A stretch of 64,000 nucleotides of DNA from Pseudomonas sp. R5-89-07 (lineage in GTDB: Bacteria > Pseudomonadota > Gammaproteobacteria > Pseudomonadales > Pseudomonadaceae): contig NZ_CP027727.1 of NCBI RefSeq assembly GCF_003851685.1, positions 5,084,001-5,148,000 of the forward strand, in the 5' to 3' direction. Below are positions 1 through 11,931 of this stretch, one piece after another (position 1 is the first letter of the stretch; every line of letters starts with the position of its first letter). The notes beneath the pieces were generated by a model. It searched no databases. It was not told the origin of the DNA and saw only the letters and a program-made list of their open reading frames with translations. The position numbers and the translations under genes were made by a program.

Positions 1-1974
1 GTTCAAGGCGCCGTTCAACGCTTCGAGGGAACCACGTACATCAGATTTGAGGACGATGTTAAGCGTCTTCTTCTCTGCCTGGCCCATGTTCTCGAAGATG
101 TTTTCCAGCTTGCCGGCGTGAGCACGAGCCAGTTTGACTTCGCGGAACTTGCCTTGACGGAACAGAGCCACTTCACGGGCTTTCTTCTCGTCGGCAACCA
201 CGCTCATCTCGTCGCCAGCGTCCGGGGTACCGTCCAGGCCGAGGATCTCGACAGGGATGGAAGGACCGGCTTCCTTGATTGGCTTGCCGTTCTCGTCGAG
301 CATGGCACGCACACGGCCATAGTTCGAACCGACCAGCACCATGTCGCCTTGGCGCAGGGTACCGTCTTGAACCAATACGGTCGCAACCGGGCCGCGACCT
401 TTGTCGAGACGCGATTCAACCACAACACCACGACCTGGAGCCGACGGAGTTGCTTTCAGTTCGAGTACTTCAGCCTGCAGCAGGACCGCTTCAAGCAGTT
501 CGTCCACGCCAGTACCGACTTTGGCCGAGACCGAAACGAACGGCGTATCACCGCCCCACTCTTCGGACGTCACGCCGTGAACCGACAGTTCGCTACGGAT
601 GCGATCGAGATCGGCGCCCGGCTTGTCGATCTTGTTCACTGCAACAACCAGTGGAACACCAGCGGCCTTGGCGTGCTGGACAGCTTCAATGGTCTGCGGC
701 ATCACGCCATCGTCCGCTGCAACGACCAGGATCACGATGTCAGTCGCCTTGGCACCACGGGCACGCATTGCGGTAAACGCGGCGTGACCTGGGGTGTCAA
801 GGAAGGTGACCATGCCGCGCTCGGTTTCAACGTGGTACGCACCGATGTGCTGGGTGATACCACCGGCTTCGCCAGCGGCTACCTTGGCACGACGGATGTA
901 GTCGAGCAGGGATGTCTTACCGTGGTCAACGTGACCCATTACGGTCACAACTGGCGCGCGGGAGAACGTCTCGCCTTCAAACTTCAGGGACTCGGCCAGG
1001 GAATCTTCCAGGGCGGTGTCGCTGACCAGGGTCACCTTGTGGCCCAACTCTTCAGCCACGAGCTGAGCAGTTTCCTGATCAAGCACCTGGTTGATGGTCG
1101 CCGGGGTACCCAGTTTGAACATGAACTTGATGATTTCAGCAGCCTTGACCGACATCTGATTGGCGAGATCGCCAACAGTGATGGTCTCGCCGATCTGCAC
1201 ATCACGCACGACAGGGCCGGTTGGGCTCTGGAAACCGTGGGCGTTGCGCTTCTTCAGCTTGGCCTTGCCGCGACCACCACGACGGAAGCCATCGCTCTCT
1301 TCGTCGGTGGTACGTGGGGCAACGCGTGGAGCAGGCGCTTTCTCTTTGACCGAGGCACGATGCGGAGCGTTTTTACGCTCGCCATCGCCACCACCACCGC
1401 GACGATTGTTATCGTCGGCACGTGGTTTGTCCGGGCGACGAGGTTCATCGCGCTTGCGGGCGTCTGCTGCAGGAGCAGGTGCGGCAGCCACCGGAGCGGC
1501 CTCACGCACAGCTTCAACAGGAGCGGCAACCGCTTCAGTATTAGCAGGTTGCGCAGCAGCAGGCTGGCGACGCGCTTCTTCTTCGGCGCGACGCTTGGCT
1601 TCTTCTTCAGCCTTCTGACGAGCAGCATTTTCTACTGCGCGACGTTCTTCAAGATCGCGTTTGCGCTCGGCTTCGATTTCTTCCGGGCTGCGCTGTACGA
1701 AGACTTTCTTCTTGCGTACTTCAACGCTGATGCTCTTGCTACCCGCAACACGCAGGGTGCTGGTGGTTTTGCGCTGCAATGTAATCTTGCGCGGTTCTTC
1801 CACTTTCGCCTTGTGGCTGCTCTTCAAGTGAGTCAGCAAAGACTGCTTCTCACTATCGCTCACACCTTCATCGGCGGCGGTGTGCGGCAGACCTGCCTCA
1901 CGCATCTGCTGCAACAGGCGCTCTACCGGTGTTTTGACCTCATCGGCCAGTTGTTTCACCGTGACTTGCGTCAT
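1..1974 (-). CDS. infB: Translation initiation factor IF-2 (C-terminal end outside window)
   Basis: IF-2 is the GTPase that places initiator fMet-tRNA in the 30S P site and promotes subunit joining. The visible part is the first 658 residues; the C-terminal domains that bind fMet-tRNA lie beyond the window edge. It begins [13 protein letters not shown], the IF2_N fold, followed by a long charged Ala/Arg/Glu-rich linker (about residues 90-260). The G domain follows, with G1 GHVDHGKT near residue 347, G3 DTPGH near 391 and G4 NKID near 445. The start is the ATG behind a GGAGAGAAG-type ribosome site, 27 bases after the nusA stop. It is the third gene of a rimP-nusA-infB operon, the usual order in gammaproteobacteria. 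Nothing odd is seen. Confidence 0.97.
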   Translation of the reverse strand, partial: MTQVTVKQLADEVKTPVERLLQQMREAGLPHTAADEGVSDSEKQSLLTHLKSSHKAKVEEPRKITLQRKTTSTLRVAGSKSISVEVRKKKVFVQRSPEEIEAERKRDLEERRAVENAARQKAEEEAKRRAEEEARRQPAAAQPANTEAVAAPVEAVREAAPVAAAPAPAADARKRDEPRRPDKPRADDNNRRGGGGDGERKNAPHRASVKEKAPAPRVAPRTTDEESDGFRRGGRGKAKLKKRNAHGFQSPTGPVVRDVQIGETITVGDLANQMSVKAAEIIKFMFKLGTPATINQVLDQETAQLVAEELGHKVTLVSDTALEDSLAESLKFEGETFSRAPVVTVMGHVDHGKTSLLDYIRRAKVAAGEAGGITQHIGAYHVETERGMVTFLDTPGHAAFTAMRARGAKATDIVILVVAADDGVMPQTIEAVQHAKAAGVPLVVAVNKIDKPGADLDRIRSELSVHGVTSEEWGGDTPFVSVSAKVGTGVDELLEAVLLQAEVLELKATPSAPGRGVVVESRLDKGRGPVATVLVQDGTLRQGDMVLVGSNYGRVRAMLDENGKPIKEAGPSIPVEILGLDGTPDAGDEMSVVADEKKAREVALFRQGKFREVKLARAHAGKLENIFENMGQAEKKTLNIVLKSDVRGSLEALNGALN

Positions 1975-2001
1975 GCACTTCTCTCCTCAGGCCGCGCCTA
2001 A

Positions 2002-3483
2002 TTACTCGAACCAATGGGCTCGGGCGGCCATGATCAACTTGCCGGCACGATCTTCGTCAATGCCGTCGATGTCGAGCAGATCGTCAATAGACTGCTCGGC
2101 CAGGTCTTCGCGGGTAATTACGCCGCGCACCGCCAGTTCCATCGCCAAATCCTTGTCCATACCCTCAAGCGAGAGCAGGTCTTCGGCCGGATGGGCGTCT
2201 GCCAGCTTTTCCTCAGTAGCGATGGCTTTAGTCAACAAACGATCCTTGGCCCGAGCGCGAAGCTCGTTGACGGTGTCTTCGTCAAAGCCGTCGATGTTGA
2301 GCATTTCTTCCAACGGTACGTAGGCAATCTCTTCCAGGCTGGTGAAGCCTTCATCTACCAGCACCTGAGCCAGGTCTTCATCGACTTCCAACTCTTCGAT
2401 AAAGTTGCGCAGGATATCGCCGGTTTCAGCTTGCTGCTTAGCCTGGATGTCCGATTCGGTCATCACGTTCAGGGTCCAACCGGTCAGTTGGCTGGCCAGA
2501 CGCACGTTCTGACCACCACGACCAATGGCCTGAGCCAGATTGTCTGCGCCAACGGCGATGTCCATTGCATGGGCATCTTCGTCAACGATAATTGCCGCCA
2601 CTTCAGCCGGCGACATGGCGTTGATCACGAACTGCGCCGGGTTATCGTCCCACAGGACGATGTCCACACGCTCACCGCCCAACTCGCCCGACACTGCCTG
2701 GACGCGCGAACCGCGCATACCAATGCACGCGCCTTGCGGGTCGATGCGCTTGTCCTTGGAGCGGACCGCGATCTTGGCGCGCGAACCCGGGTCACGGGAC
2801 GCCGCCATGACTTCGATCAGGCCTTCGGCGATTTCCGGCACTTCAATGCGAAACAGCTCGATCAGCATTTCCGGCGCGGTACGCGACAGGATCAACTGAG
2901 GGCCGCGGTTCTCGGTGCGAATTTCCTTGAGCAGCGCACGCAGACGAACGCCGACACGGAAGGTTTCGCGAGAAATGATGTCTTCACGGGCCAACAGTGC
3001 CTCGGCATTGTTACCCAGGTCGACGATCACGTTGTCGCGGGTGACCTTCTTCACGGTGCCGGAGATGATTTCCCCCAGGCGCTCGCGATAGGCGTCAACG
3101 ACTTGAGCACGCTCGGCTTCGCGAACCTTCTGCACGATGACCTGTTTGGCGGTCTGTGCAGCGATACGGCCGAATTCGATCGATTCGATCTTTTCTTCAA
3201 CGACATCACCGACCTTGGCGCCCGGATGCGTTTGCGCAACCTTGCTCGGCCAGGTTTCAATCGCCGGATCATCAAGATCGGCTTCTTCAACGACCGTCCA
3301 GCGACGGAAAGTCTCATAGGCACCGGTGTGGCGGTTGATTTCCACACGCAGATCAACTTCATCTTCGAAACGCTTTTTGGTAGCAGTGGCCAGGGCCAGC
3401 TCCAGCGCTTCAAAAATCACGTTTGCCGGTACGCCCTTTTCATTGGATACCGACTCAACAACCAGCAGTACTTCTTTGCTCAT
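2002..3483 (-). CDS. nusA: Transcription termination/antitermination factor NusA
   Basis: NusA binds RNA polymerase and nascent RNA and modulates pausing, intrinsic termination and rRNA antitermination. The 493-residue product has the family length. It shows the N-terminal polymerase-binding domain ([16 protein letters not shown]), an S1 domain ([16 protein letters not shown], about 140-200), two KH domains ([18 protein letters not shown] in the first) and two C-terminal acidic AR repeats ([12 protein letters not shown] and [12 protein letters not shown]). A longer open frame exists upstream, but the MSKE start matches all NusA N-termini. It lies between rimP and infB in one operon. Confidence 0.98.
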   Translation of the reverse strand: MSKEVLLVVESVSNEKGVPANVIFEALELALATATKKRFEDEVDLRVEINRHTGAYETFRRWTVVEEADLDDPAIETWPSKVAQTHPGAKVGDVVEEKIESIEFGRIAAQTAKQVIVQKVREAERAQVVDAYRERLGEIISGTVKKVTRDNVIVDLGNNAEALLAREDIISRETFRVGVRLRALLKEIRTENRGPQLILSRTAPEMLIELFRIEVPEIAEGLIEVMAASRDPGSRAKIAVRSKDKRIDPQGACIGMRGSRVQAVSGELGGERVDIVLWDDNPAQFVINAMSPAEVAAIIVDEDAHAMDIAVGADNLAQAIGRGGQNVRLASQLTGWTLNVMTESDIQAKQQAETGDILRNFIEELEVDEDLAQVLVDEGFTSLEEIAYVPLEEMLNIDGFDEDTVNELRARAKDRLLTKAIATEEKLADAHPAEDLLSLEGMDKDLAMELAVRGVITREDLAEQSIDDLLDIDGIDEDRAGKLIMAARAHWFE

Positions 3484-3530
3484 CGTACGCCTCGCCTTTC
3501 GCAAGCCATTGGATCCGCGGGATCCGCGTC

Positions 3531-3989
3531 TCAGTCAAAACTGGGAATAATGTTGGCCTTGTCGATCATATCGATCGGCAACAGGAACTCATGGTCTTCT
3601 ACCTGCACCACGACGTCCTGCTCTTCTACACCGCGCAGAAGGCCCTGAAAGTTGCGTCGCCCTTCAAAAGGCGATCGCAGCTTGATCTTCACTTGTTCAC
3701 CGGCAAATTTTGCAAACTGATCAATAGTGAACAGTGGGCGTTCCATGCCTGGCGAGGAAACTTCGAGGGTGTATTCAACGGAGATTGGGTCTTCAACATC
3801 CAGCACACCGCTGATCTGACGGCTGACGATGGCACAATCGTCCACCAGCACACCGCCCTCTTTATCGATATAAACGCGCAACATTGAGTGGCGACCTTGA
3901 GCCGAAAACTCAATACCCCAGCATTCATAGCCTAGGGCCACGACCACCGGGGCCAGCAAGGCCTGCAACTCTTCTAGCTTGCTCGACAC
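3531..3989 (-). CDS. rimP: Ribosome maturation factor RimP
   Basis: RimP assists late 30S subunit assembly. The product is 152 residues, the usual length, with an N-terminal alpha/beta domain (ECWGIEFS, then [11 protein letters not shown]) and a C-terminal SH3-like barrel ending in [14 protein letters not shown] chose the GTG start (reads [12 protein letters not shown]) because an AGGGGG ribosome site lies just upstream. The longer ATG frame would add 21 residues with no family match. It is first gene of the rimP-nusA-infB operon and lies 140 bases downstream of the initiator tRNA gene. Confidence 0.96.
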   Translation of the reverse strand: MSSKLEELQALLAPVVVALGYECWGIEFSAQGRHSMLRVYIDKEGGVLVDDCAIVSRQISGVLDVEDPISVEYTLEVSSPGMERPLFTIDQFAKFAGEQVKIKLRSPFEGRRNFQGLLRGVEEQDVVVQVEDHEFLLPIDMIDKANIIPSFD

Positions 3990-4096
3990 CTGAACCCCCT
4001 CGTGCATGTATGTGCATGCTGTGCAAAATAAAAAAATGGGCGAAACGCCCATCCTTGAAACGCCGTCGAACAGCGGCGTTGAAAGTATCCAGCTAA

Positions 4097-4119
4097 CAAA
4101 AAGCCCCTTAAAAGGGGCT
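4097..4119 (-). terminator. Intrinsic terminator after tRNA-fMet
   Basis: Read on the minus strand, AGCCCC pairs with GGGGCT around a six-base loop and runs into TTTTG. It sits 11 bases past the CCA end of the initiator tRNA and would separate it from rimP. Confidence 0.7.
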
Positions 4120-4129
4120 CCGCTAAAAC

Positions 4130-4206
<77 letters not shown>

Positions 4207-4269
4207 ACAAAGCTGGGGCGGAAGTATACGACCGATCCCTTGCAGGGTCAATGTAACCTTCCACCTACA

Positions 4270-4292
4270 AGAAAGCCCGCAACAGCGGGCTC
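4270..4292 (-). terminator. Intrinsic terminator after tRNA-Leu
   Basis: On the minus strand AGCCCGC and GCGGGCT pair around a four-base loop and lead into TTTCTT. It lies about 11 bases downstream of the leucine tRNA CCA end. Confidence 0.65.
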
Positions 4293-4302
4293 TCCTGATA
4301 AT

Positions 4303-4388
4303 TGGTACCGAGAAGGGGACTCGAACCCCTACACCCTATGGGCACAACCACCTCAAGGTTGCGTGTCTACCAATTCCACCACCTCGGC
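4303..4388 (-). tRNA. tRNA-Leu (anticodon GAG)
   Basis: An 86-base class II tRNA with GCCGAGG at the 5' end, an extended variable arm and encoded CCA. The anticodon stem CAACC/GGTTG encloses TTGAGGT, giving GAG. It is next to secG, as in E. coli and Pseudomonas. Confidence 0.97.
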
Positions 4389-4410
4389 AATACAGCGCTT
4401 ACAACCCTTC

Positions 4411-4794
4411 TTACTTCTGCTCTTGAGCTGGAGGTACGTCAGTCGCTGGAGTAGCCGACTTTTGCTCTTGAAGCACCGGGACATCATCAGAAGCCGGTTT
4501 TGCTTTTGGTACTTCCAACACCGCTGGGTTTGGCAAACCTACTTGAGTCAGCACATGAGCTTTCTCTTTAGCAAAGTAACCTAACCCCAAGCTGGTTATG
4601 AAGAAACCTGCGGCAAGTATAGCAGTAAACTTACTAAGAAAGGTAGAGGAACCTTGGCTTCCGAACACAGTATTTGAAGCACCTGCACCGAAAGACGCAC
4701 CAGCATCCGCACCTTTGCCCTGTTGCAACAAAACCAGGGCAACTACGCCCAGGGCAGCCAACAGATGAAAAACGACTACGACTGTTTCCAGCAT
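4411..4794 (-). CDS. secG: Preprotein translocase subunit SecG
   Basis: SecG is the small membrane subunit of the SecYEG channel. The 127-residue product has two transmembrane helices (about 4-22, [19 protein letters not shown], and about 53-72), joined by the conserved cytoplasmic stretch [18 protein letters not shown] Pro/Ala/Glu-rich tail follows, common in pseudomonads. The start MLETVVV gives the family N-terminus; an open frame upstream is an extension into tpiA. tpiA ends only four bases before this start, so the two are co-transcribed. Confidence 0.96.
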   Translation of the reverse strand: MLETVVVVFHLLAALGVVALVLLQQGKGADAGASFGAGASNTVFGSQGSSTFLSKFTAILAAGFFITSLGLGYFAKEKAHVLTQVGLPNPAVLEVPKAKPASDDVPVLQEQKSATPATDVPPAQEQK

Positions 4795-4798
4795 TTTT

Positions 4799-5554
4799 TC
4801 AGTTTCCCGCGGCGCGACAGATCGCACCGAACTCATCTGCATTCAGGGAAGCTCCACCAATGAGCCCCCCATCGATATCCGGCATGCCGAACAGTTCGAC
4901 CGCATTGGCCGCCTTCACGCTGCCGCCGTATAGAAGACGCACACCTTGTGCGACTTCAGAATTCTCTGCCGCCAACTGCGCGCGGATGGCTGCGTGCACA
5001 TCCTGCGCCTGTTGCGGTGTAGCAGTCAGCCCGGTGCCAATGGCCCAGACCGGCTCGTAAGCAATGACCGCTTTTGCAAACGCACCAACACCCAGCTCCT
5101 CGATGATGCTGCCCAGCTGACGCGAGACAACCTCAAGAGTCTTGCCCGATTCACGCTGCTCAAGGGTTTCCCCTATGCACAACACTGGAATCAAGCCACA
5201 AGCCTGTGCCGCTGCGAACTTGCGGTTGAGGGTCCCATCACGCTCGCCCATCATCTGACGACGCTCGGAGTGCCCGACAAGCACATAGGAACAACCTGCA
5301 TCAACCAGCTGACTCGGTGAAATCTCACCGGTCAACGCACCTTGCATGGGTTCCACCGCAGAATTCTGCGCGCCGACCTGGATCGACTTGCCTTTCAAGC
5401 CATCAACCACTTGGTTGATATGCAAGCAAGGCGGAAACACCGCTACATCAACACCGCTAGGCAAGGCCAAGTGACGAAGGCCATTGATCAGCTCAGCGAC
5501 ACTGGCGCGGGTACCGTGCATCTTCCAGTTACCAGCTACCATAGTGCGACGCAT
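4799..5554 (-). CDS. tpiA: Triosephosphate isomerase
   Basis: It interconverts dihydroxyacetone phosphate and glyceraldehyde 3-phosphate. The 251-residue TIM barrel starts [14 protein letters not shown] with the substrate-binding Asn and Lys. It carries the catalytic His in VGHSERR (about 95) and the catalytic Glu in [11 protein letters not shown] (about 167), and the phosphate loop LYGGSVK. All catalytic residues are intact. It is the gene before secG in a tight glmM-tpiA-secG arrangement. Confidence 0.98.
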   Translation of the reverse strand: MRRTMVAGNWKMHGTRASVAELINGLRHLALPSGVDVAVFPPCLHINQVVDGLKGKSIQVGAQNSAVEPMQGALTGEISPSQLVDAGCSYVLVGHSERRQMMGERDGTLNRKFAAAQACGLIPVLCIGETLEQRESGKTLEVVSRQLGSIIEELGVGAFAKAVIAYEPVWAIGTGLTATPQQAQDVHAAIRAQLAAENSEVAQGVRLLYGGSVKAANAVELFGMPDIDGGLIGGASLNADEFGAICRAAGN

Positions 5555-5620
5555 GCTGTACCCCGTCGGTCAAAGTGGGCGCAGATGTTACCCAACCACA
5601 TCATCACTGGCAAGCCGAAT

Positions 5621-6958
5621 TCAGGCGCAAACTTCAGTTACCAGTTTTGCCAGGTCTTCGGCATGGCTGCGAACCTGTATTTCGTCCTCGCCCTCGACCA
5701 TGACGCGCACCAGAGGCTCCGTGCCAGACTTGCGCAATAACACACGCCCACGCCCAGCCATCGCCTGAGTCACGCGCTCGCAAGCTTCTTTGACAGAAGG
5801 GTGCTCGATCGGATTTTCGCCGCCGGAAAAACGCACATTAAGCAGCACCTGCGGACACTTGCGCAGCGCCTGTCGCGCCTGTGCCAGGCTTTCGTCACGA
5901 CGACGCAAGGCCAGGAGCACCTGCAGTGCCGCGATGATAGCGTCGCCCGTCGTGGTGTGCTGGAAGCACACAACATGCCCGGAGTTCTCGCCACCCACCA
6001 GCCAGTTACGCTCCAGCAGCTCGGCAATCACATAACGGTCACCGACATTGGCGCGAATGAAGGGAATGCCCAGTTCTGCCAAGGCCAACTCAAGCCCGAG
6101 GTTACTCATCAAGGTGCCAACGACGCCGCCCTGCAGCTTGTTACGCTCATGCAAGTCACGAGCAATGATGAACAGCAAATCATCGCCATCCACGATCATG
6201 CCGGTGTGATCCACCATCAGCACACGGTCGCCATCGCCATCAAATGCGATGCCCAGGTCCGCATGCTCAGCAAGAACCGCAGCCTGCAACTGCTCCATAT
6301 GTGTGGAGCCGCAGTTGTCATTGATGTTCAAACCGTTAGGCTGAGCGGACAGTACGGTTACCTGTGCGCCAAGCTCTTTGAAGACACTCGGCGCCACCTT
6401 GTACGTCGCACCGTGGGCGCAATCGACGACGATCTTCAGCCCGGCAAAATTGGTGCTGCTCGGAACGCTGCTCTTACAGAATTCGATATAGCGACCGGAG
6501 GCATCATTGATACGCGAAACCTTGCCCAGCTTGCTGGACTCGACCACTGTCATCGGCGCATCCAGCAGCTCTTCGATCATCAGCTCGATTTCGTCAGGCA
6601 ATTTGGTGCCCTGCCCCGAGAAAAACTTGATGCCATTGTCATCATGCGGGTTGTGCGATGCGCTGATCACGATACCGGCTTCAGCGTGGAAGGTACGCGT
6701 CAGGTAGGCGATCGCCGGCGTCGGCATGGGGCCCAGAAGCATCACATCGGCGCCGGCAGCGGACAGACCTGCTTCCAGTGCGGATTCAAACATGTAGCCC
6801 GAAATACGCGTGTCCTTGCCTACCAGGATGCGGCACGCGCCCATGCTGCGGAACGCCATACCTGCCGCCCAACCCAGCTTGAGCATGAAATCAGGAGTGA
6901 TCGGAAATTCGCCGACCCGACCACGAATACCGTCGGTGCCAAAATATTTTTTAGTCAT
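5621..6958 (-). CDS. glmM: Phosphoglucosamine mutase
   Basis: GlmM converts glucosamine 6-phosphate to glucosamine 1-phosphate for peptidoglycan and LPS precursors. The 445-residue product starts [13 protein letters not shown]. It has the phosphoserine loop [10 protein letters not shown] (about 100), the metal loop DGDGDR (about 240) and the sugar-binding GGENSGH (about 324), and the C-terminal phosphate-binding RKSGTEP. It is complete and of normal length. It follows folP by 16 bases, the same order as in E. coli ftsH-folP-glmM. Confidence 0.98.
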   Translation of the reverse strand: MTKKYFGTDGIRGRVGEFPITPDFMLKLGWAAGMAFRSMGACRILVGKDTRISGYMFESALEAGLSAAGADVMLLGPMPTPAIAYLTRTFHAEAGIVISASHNPHDDNGIKFFSGQGTKLPDEIELMIEELLDAPMTVVESSKLGKVSRINDASGRYIEFCKSSVPSSTNFAGLKIVVDCAHGATYKVAPSVFKELGAQVTVLSAQPNGLNINDNCGSTHMEQLQAAVLAEHADLGIAFDGDGDRVLMVDHTGMIVDGDDLLFIIARDLHERNKLQGGVVGTLMSNLGLELALAELGIPFIRANVGDRYVIAELLERNWLVGGENSGHVVCFQHTTTGDAIIAALQVLLALRRRDESLAQARQALRKCPQVLLNVRFSGGENPIEHPSVKEACERVTQAMAGRGRVLLRKSGTEPLVRVMVEGEDEIQVRSHAEDLAKLVTEVCA

Positions 6959-6974
6959 AAGTGCTCCATCATTC

Positions 6975-7826
6975 TTATTCGGCTGATTCTACAGCGGCAA
7001 TCATGCGCACCACGTCTACCGTCTCGGCAACGTCATGCACACGCAAAATACGAGCGCCCTTGGTCACGGCCAGCGCAGCGAGCGCGAGGCCGCCAAACAA
7101 GCGTTCACCAACGGGGCGGTTCAAGGCCTGCCCTATCATGCTCTTGCGCGAAACACCGACCAAAAGCGGCCGACCAAGGGCATGCAGAGCCTCCATATGC
7201 TTGAACAGGCTTAAATTATGTTGCAGGGTCTTGGCAAAGCCAAACCCCGGGTCGAGGATGATCTTCTCCGCCGAAATACCCGCAGATACGCACTGAGCGA
7301 CCCTGTCGGCAAGAAACCCACTCACTTCACCGACAAGATCGTCGTAATGCGGATTATCCTGCATATTGCCGGGCTCACCCAGCATATGCATCAGACAAAC
7401 AGGTAAACCCGTTGCCGCAGCCGCGTCGAGAGCACCGTCACGCCGCAGCGAACGCACATCGTTGATCAGGCCCGCGCCCAAGCGCGCGGTTTCACGCATC
7501 ACCGCAGGCGTCGACGTATCCACCGAGATGATCACATCCAACTCACGGGCGATGCGCTCGACAATCGGCGCCACTCGCTCCAGCTCCTCCACAGGAGAAA
7601 CAGCGCGAGCACCAGGCCGCGTTGACTCGCCGCCGACATCGATCAACGTCGCGCCGGCAGCCACCATCGCCTGCGCATGACGCAACGCGGCATCCTGCTG
7701 GCTGAAGCGGCCGCCATCGGAGAATGAGTCTGGAGTGACATTCAGAATGCCCATGACATGCGTATGGGCCAAATCAAGAACCCGGTTGCCGCAAGGCAAC
7801 CGGGTGGAGGACGACGCGAAAATCAT
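6975..7826 (-). CDS. folP: Dihydropteroate synthase
   Basis: FolP condenses p-aminobenzoate with dihydropterin pyrophosphate in folate synthesis and is the sulfonamide target. The 283-residue TIM barrel shows both signatures: [15 protein letters not shown] (about 25-39) and the second loop [12 protein letters not shown] (about 61-72). The pterin-site [10 protein letters not shown] and the C-terminal RVHDV are also present. It starts eight bases after ftsH stops, consistent with one operon. Confidence 0.97.
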   Translation of the reverse strand: MIFASSSTRLPCGNRVLDLAHTHVMGILNVTPDSFSDGGRFSQQDAALRHAQAMVAAGATLIDVGGESTRPGARAVSPVEELERVAPIVERIARELDVIISVDTSTPAVMRETARLGAGLINDVRSLRRDGALDAAAATGLPVCLMHMLGEPGNMQDNPHYDDLVGEVSGFLADRVAQCVSAGISAEKIILDPGFGFAKTLQHNLSLFKHMEALHALGRPLLVGVSRKSMIGQALNRPVGERLFGGLALAALAVTKGARILRVHDVAETVDVVRMIAAVESAE

Positions 7827-7834
7827 TTCAAACC

Positions 7835-9745
7835 TTAATGGTCAGCTGCAGGGCCGCCGATTGGGGCTTCAGGACGCTCATTCTGCACCACTGGCGGAGT
7901 GCCCGAGGTACCCGAACCGCCTTCCCAATCGCGAGGCTCCCGAGGCGTACGTCCGGCCATGATGTCGTCGATCTGATCGGCATCAATGGTCTCGTACTTC
8001 ATCAGCGCATCCGCCATCGCGTCCAGCTTGTCACGATTGTCGGTGAGGATCTGCCTGGCCGTGCCATAGCATTGGTCAATGATGCTGCGCACTTCGGAGT
8101 CGATCAGCTTGGCTGTCTCACCCGAGAAGCTGGCGCTTTGACCGCCACCGCCACGCCCCAGGAATACCTCGCCTTCTTCCTCTGCATACATCAAAGGACC
8201 GAGTTTTTCCGACAAACCCCACTTGGTCACCATGTTCCGTGCGATCTGGCTGGCACGCATGATGTCGTTGGAAGCGCCAGTGGTTACCCCGTCGAAGCCC
8301 AGAGTCATTTCTTCTGCAATTCGACCGCCGTACAACGAGCAGATCTGGCTGATCAGCGCGCGCTTGGAGAGACTGTAACGATCCTCTTCCGGCAGGAACA
8401 TGGTCACGCCCAGCGCACGACCGCGCGGAATGATCGACACCTTGTAGACCGGGTCATGCTCAGGCACAACGCGACCCACGATGGCGTGGCCGGCTTCGTG
8501 ATAAGCGGTGTTCTGTTTTTCTTTCTCGGACATGACCATGGATTTGCGCTCAGCGCCCATCATGATCTTGTCCTTGGCCAGCTCGAACTCTTTCATTTCA
8601 ACGATGCGCTTGCCGGTACGGGCCGCAAACAACGAAGCCTCGTTCACCAGGTTGGCAAGGTCGGCACCGGAGAAACCTGGCGTACCACGGGCAATTACAC
8701 CCGGAGCCACGTCGTCGCCCATCGGCACTTTGCGCATGTGTACTTTAAGGATCTGTTCGCGACCGCGGATATCCGGCAAGCCCACGACCACCTGACGGTC
8801 GAAACGGCCCGGACGCAGCAGCGCAGGGTCCAATACGTCGGGACGGTTGGTTGCGGCAATGACGATGATCCCGTCATTCATCTCGAAACCATCCATCTCT
8901 ACCAGCAACTGGTTGAGGGTTTGCTCACGCTCGTCATGACCGCCACCCATGCCAGCGCCACGATGGCGACCAACGGCGTCGATTTCGTCAATAAAGATGA
9001 TGCAGGGCGCGTGCTTCTTCGCCTGTTCGAACATATCGCGAACACGGCTGGCACCGACGCCGACGAACATTTCGACAAAGTCAGAACCGGAAATGGTGAA
9101 GAACGGCACCTTGGCTTCGCCGGCAATCGCCTTGGCCAGCAAGGTTTTACCGGTACCCGGCGGGCCAACCATCAGCACACCGCGAGGAATACGCCCACCC
9201 AGGCGCTGGAACTTGCCCGGATCGCGCAGGAACTCGACCAGTTCGCCCACTTCTTCCTTGGCTTCGTCGCAGCCGGCGACATCGGCCAGGGTCGTTTTTA
9301 CCTGGTCCTCCGAGAGCAGTCGCGCCTTGCTCTTGCCGAAGCTCATCGGCCCGCCCTTGCCTCCCGCGCCACCTTGCATCTGGCGCATGAAGAACATGAA
9401 CACGGCGATAATCACCAGGATCGGGAAGCTGGCTACAAGCAGCTGAGTCCAGATGCTCTGCTGTTCAGGCTGCTTGCCCTCCACAACGACCTTGTTGTCC
9501 ACCAGGTCGCCGATCAGACCGTTGTCCTGAATGGCCGGACGAATGGTCTTGAAGCTATCGCCATCGACACGCTTGCCGGTAATCACGTAGCCATCAACCG
9601 CTACGCGCTCGACCTTGCCATCCTTAACTTGCTGGATGAAGTCGGAATAGTTGAGGGTCTGCGGCTCGTTAGGGCTGGAGAAGTTGTTCATCACCGTCAC
9701 CAGGACAGCCGCGATGATCAACCACAGGATCAGATTCTTTGCCAT
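7835..9745 (-). CDS. ftsH: ATP-dependent zinc metalloprotease FtsH
   Basis: FtsH is the membrane-bound AAA+ protease that degrades misfolded membrane proteins and regulators such as RpoH and LpxC. The 636-residue product has two N-terminal transmembrane helices (about 5-21 and 101-119) flanking a periplasmic segment. The Walker A GPPGTGKT (about 195), Walker B IIFIDEID and second region of homology follow, then the zinc site HEAGH (about 418). The MAKNLILW start matches the family; an ATG nine bases upstream is also in frame. The 200 bases upstream contain no gene. Confidence 0.98.
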   Translation of the reverse strand: MAKNLILWLIIAAVLVTVMNNFSSPNEPQTLNYSDFIQQVKDGKVERVAVDGYVITGKRVDGDSFKTIRPAIQDNGLIGDLVDNKVVVEGKQPEQQSIWTQLLVASFPILVIIAVFMFFMRQMQGGAGGKGGPMSFGKSKARLLSEDQVKTTLADVAGCDEAKEEVGELVEFLRDPGKFQRLGGRIPRGVLMVGPPGTGKTLLAKAIAGEAKVPFFTISGSDFVEMFVGVGASRVRDMFEQAKKHAPCIIFIDEIDAVGRHRGAGMGGGHDEREQTLNQLLVEMDGFEMNDGIIVIAATNRPDVLDPALLRPGRFDRQVVVGLPDIRGREQILKVHMRKVPMGDDVAPGVIARGTPGFSGADLANLVNEASLFAARTGKRIVEMKEFELAKDKIMMGAERKSMVMSEKEKQNTAYHEAGHAIVGRVVPEHDPVYKVSIIPRGRALGVTMFLPEEDRYSLSKRALISQICSLYGGRIAEEMTLGFDGVTTGASNDIMRASQIARNMVTKWGLSEKLGPLMYAEEEGEVFLGRGGGGQSASFSGETAKLIDSEVRSIIDQCYGTARQILTDNRDKLDAMADALMKYETIDADQIDDIMAGRTPREPRDWEGGSGTSGTPPVVQNERPEAPIGGPAADH

Positions 9746-9945
9746 ATCGTTCAATTAACTACCCTCTGAAGCAAGCTCCGCTACTGGCGCGCGCTTCGCA
9801 TGATATTCACCGGCCTAACTTACTACATTACCTACACCACTGGCAGGCGCCGTCTGTAACCCTTTGTGAAACTTTGACTACACAATATTCGTAAAGCTTC
9901 GTGACGAAAGCGATATAAAAAAACCTATCGCCCTCCTCGAATTCC

Positions 9946-10596
9946 TCAAAAACGCTCTTCGCTCGCCGCGCCTTCCACGCCGCGAAAGCCGCGGCACAGC
10001 AGGTATTGCTCACGAGACCTGTCCCGGGAAGAGTCAGGTTTGCGCGTCTGCACCTTGTCAAACAGCTTGCGGATGTTCTTGTGGTACTCGTCAAAACCCT
10101 CGCCCTGGAAGACCTTGACCAGGAAATCACCCCCCGGGCGCAACACCCGTCCCGCCAGATCCAGCGCCAACTCGCACAGGAACATGGCGCGCGGCATATC
10201 AACAGCCGGTAATCCACTCATATTGGGGGCCATGTCGGAAATCACAAGGTCTACCTGGGAATTTCCCACAGCATCGAGGATCTGCGCCAGCACGGCGTCC
10301 TGGGTGAAGTCACCATGAACAAAGGTCACATCCGGGATGCTGTCCATTTCCAGGATGTCGGAAGCGATCAAGCGGCCCTGCCCACCAATCAGACGACTGG
10401 TCACTTGGGACCAGCCACCGGGAGCCGCGCCGAGGTCGATAACGCTCATGCCAGGCCGGATGAGTTTGTCCTTGTCCTGGATCTCCAGCAGCTTGTAACT
10501 GGCCCGGGAACGGTAGCCGTCCTTCTGCGCCTTTTTGACGTAAGGATCGTTGAAATGTTCTTGTAGCCACTTAAGGCTGGTTTTGGAACGGGCCAC
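9946..10596 (-). CDS. rlmE: 23S rRNA 2'-O-methyltransferase RlmE (FtsJ/RrmJ)
   Basis: RlmE methylates the 2'-OH of U2552 in the 23S A-loop. The 216-residue product has the SAM motif [11 protein letters not shown] (about 59-69). The K-D-K-E catalytic tetrad is readable as K near 38 ([11 protein letters not shown]), D in DMAPN, K in [10 protein letters not shown] and E in the C-terminal SREQYLL. It precedes ftsH and is divergent from yhbY, the classic yhbY/rlmE-ftsH layout. It is complete. Confidence 0.97.
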   Translation of the reverse strand: MARSKTSLKWLQEHFNDPYVKKAQKDGYRSRASYKLLEIQDKDKLIRPGMSVIDLGAAPGGWSQVTSRLIGGQGRLIASDILEMDSIPDVTFVHGDFTQDAVLAQILDAVGNSQVDLVISDMAPNMSGLPAVDMPRAMFLCELALDLAGRVLRPGGDFLVKVFQGEGFDEYHKNIRKLFDKVQTRKPDSSRDRSREQYLLCRGFRGVEGAASEERF

Positions 10597-10701
10597 GGGC
10601 CACCTCGAAAATAAAACGGGTCGTGATTAACTGGGCGGTCCCGGACTCGCTCGGGTAAACTGGCCGCCGCTTTTTACAAGATCAGACGCAGGGGTCAGAT
10701 T

Positions 10702-11010
10702 ATGCCGCTCACTCAAGAGCAGAAGAAACAGTACAAATCCATTGGCCACCATCTGAAACCAGTTCTGATGGTGGCAGACAACGGTTTGACTGAAGGTGTG
10801 TTAGCCGAATTCGAACGCGCACTCAATGATCATGAACTGATCAAGATCAAGGTCAATATCCTTGATCGCGAAGCGCGTCTGGCCGCCGTTGCAGAACTGT
10901 GCAAGGTTGGCAAAGCGGACCTGGTTCAGGTTATCGGCAAGATGGCGCTGCTGCATCGCAAGAACTTCAACGTCAACAAGCAATTGTCGAACGTTCATCG
11001 CTTCAAATGA
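10702..11010 (+). CDS. yhbY: CRS1-YhbY domain RNA-binding protein, ribosome assembly
   Basis: This 102-residue single-domain protein binds pre-50S particles in E. coli. The CRM-domain features are visible: MPLTQEQKKQYKSIGHHLKPV with the GHHLKPV turn, GLTEGVLAEFERAL, and a degenerate GxxG-type loop (VIGKMALLHRKN). It is transcribed divergently from rlmE. The ATG is preceded by a CAGGGG-type ribosome site. Confidence 0.95.
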   Translation: MPLTQEQKKQYKSIGHHLKPVLMVADNGLTEGVLAEFERALNDHELIKIKVNILDREARLAAVAELCKVGKADLVQVIGKMALLHRKNFNVNKQLSNVHRFK

Positions 11011-11019
11011 TGACAAGGG

Positions 11020-11424
11020 TCAAGGGCGTGCTTTGCGCGCCCCGCCACTCCATCCCAGCGCAGGCTGTATCGCTAGCACCAAGCCAGAAAACCCTAGCAC
11101 AAGATAGCTGAATAACTGCCAGCGCAACGCTTGCGGTAGCCACACATGCACAATGCAATACATTGCGCACGCATACAGCGCCATCAACAGCAGTTGGCCG
11201 CGAATATCCCGCCACAAACTCTCCAAGCCTTCAGCCCTGACCAGCACCAGCGCCTGGAGCGTCACGCACGCTGCGGAAAACCCCACCAGCAACGCACTCA
11301 GCAGTCCGTCGACCTCATCGATCAGCAACGGTGCCAGGCCTATCAAACCCAGCGCCGGCAACACGCCAATGTGCAACAACCACAGGCCACCGACCCAAAG
11401 CATCTGGGACAGCTGCCAAAGCAT
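11020..11424 (-). CDS. DUF4149-like membrane protein
   Basis: A 134-residue very hydrophobic protein with about four transmembrane helices (WVGGLWLLHIGVLPALGLIG, ALLVGFSAACVTLQALVL, LLLMALYACAMYCIVHVW, LFSYLVLGFSGLVLA). This matches the DUF4149/TMEM205-like family often found next to yhbY or greA in Pseudomonas. I placed the start at MLWQLSQMLWVGG because a longer frame would overlap the greA end by 23 bases and add a non-membrane tail. It is convergent with yhbY, nine bases apart. Function is unknown. Confidence 0.8.
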   Translation of the reverse strand: MLWQLSQMLWVGGLWLLHIGVLPALGLIGLAPLLIDEVDGLLSALLVGFSAACVTLQALVLVRAEGLESLWRDIRGQLLLMALYACAMYCIVHVWLPQALRWQLFSYLVLGFSGLVLAIQPALGWSGGARKARP

Positions 11425-11452
11425 GGCGCCCGCGCGAAGCGGGCGCCGTGTT

Positions 11453-11931
11453 TCAGATGTGACGAACTTCGACAATCTCGTACTCGATCACGCCGCTCGG
11501 CGTTTTCACGGCAACCACATCGCCTTCTTCTTTGGCGATCAAGGCGCGGGCCAACGGCGAACCAACAGAGATCTTGCCGAGTTTGAAGTCAGCTTCGTCT
11601 TCGCCCACGATTTGGTAGACAACGCGCTCATCCGTCTCGACGTTGGCGATTTCCACCGTGGTGCCGAAGATCACCTTGCCAGTATGCGGGATGGTCGTGA
11701 CGTCGATGATCACCGCATTCTGCATACGGCCTTCGATATCACGGATCCGCGCCTCGACCATACCCTGCTGCTCGCGAGCAGCGTGGTATTCGGCGTTTTC
11801 CTTCAAGTCACCCAGCTCGCGGGCCGTACCGATGTCCTGGCTCAGCTTTGGACGTACGACCTTGGTCAGATGGGCGTGCTCCTCTTCCAGGGCGCGAGCG
11901 CCCTGAACGGTCATCGGGTATTTGGTTATGC

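Noticed and set aside
118..2001. 627-codon open frame on the plus strand
   Set aside because: It is the antisense shadow of infB; the minus-strand frame has all IF-2 motifs. High-GC codon bias keeps the opposite strand open.
4036..4081. Two small inverted repeats between rimP and its upstream terminator
   Set aside because: They lie in the probable rimP leader, lack T runs and have no match I know; too weak to call.
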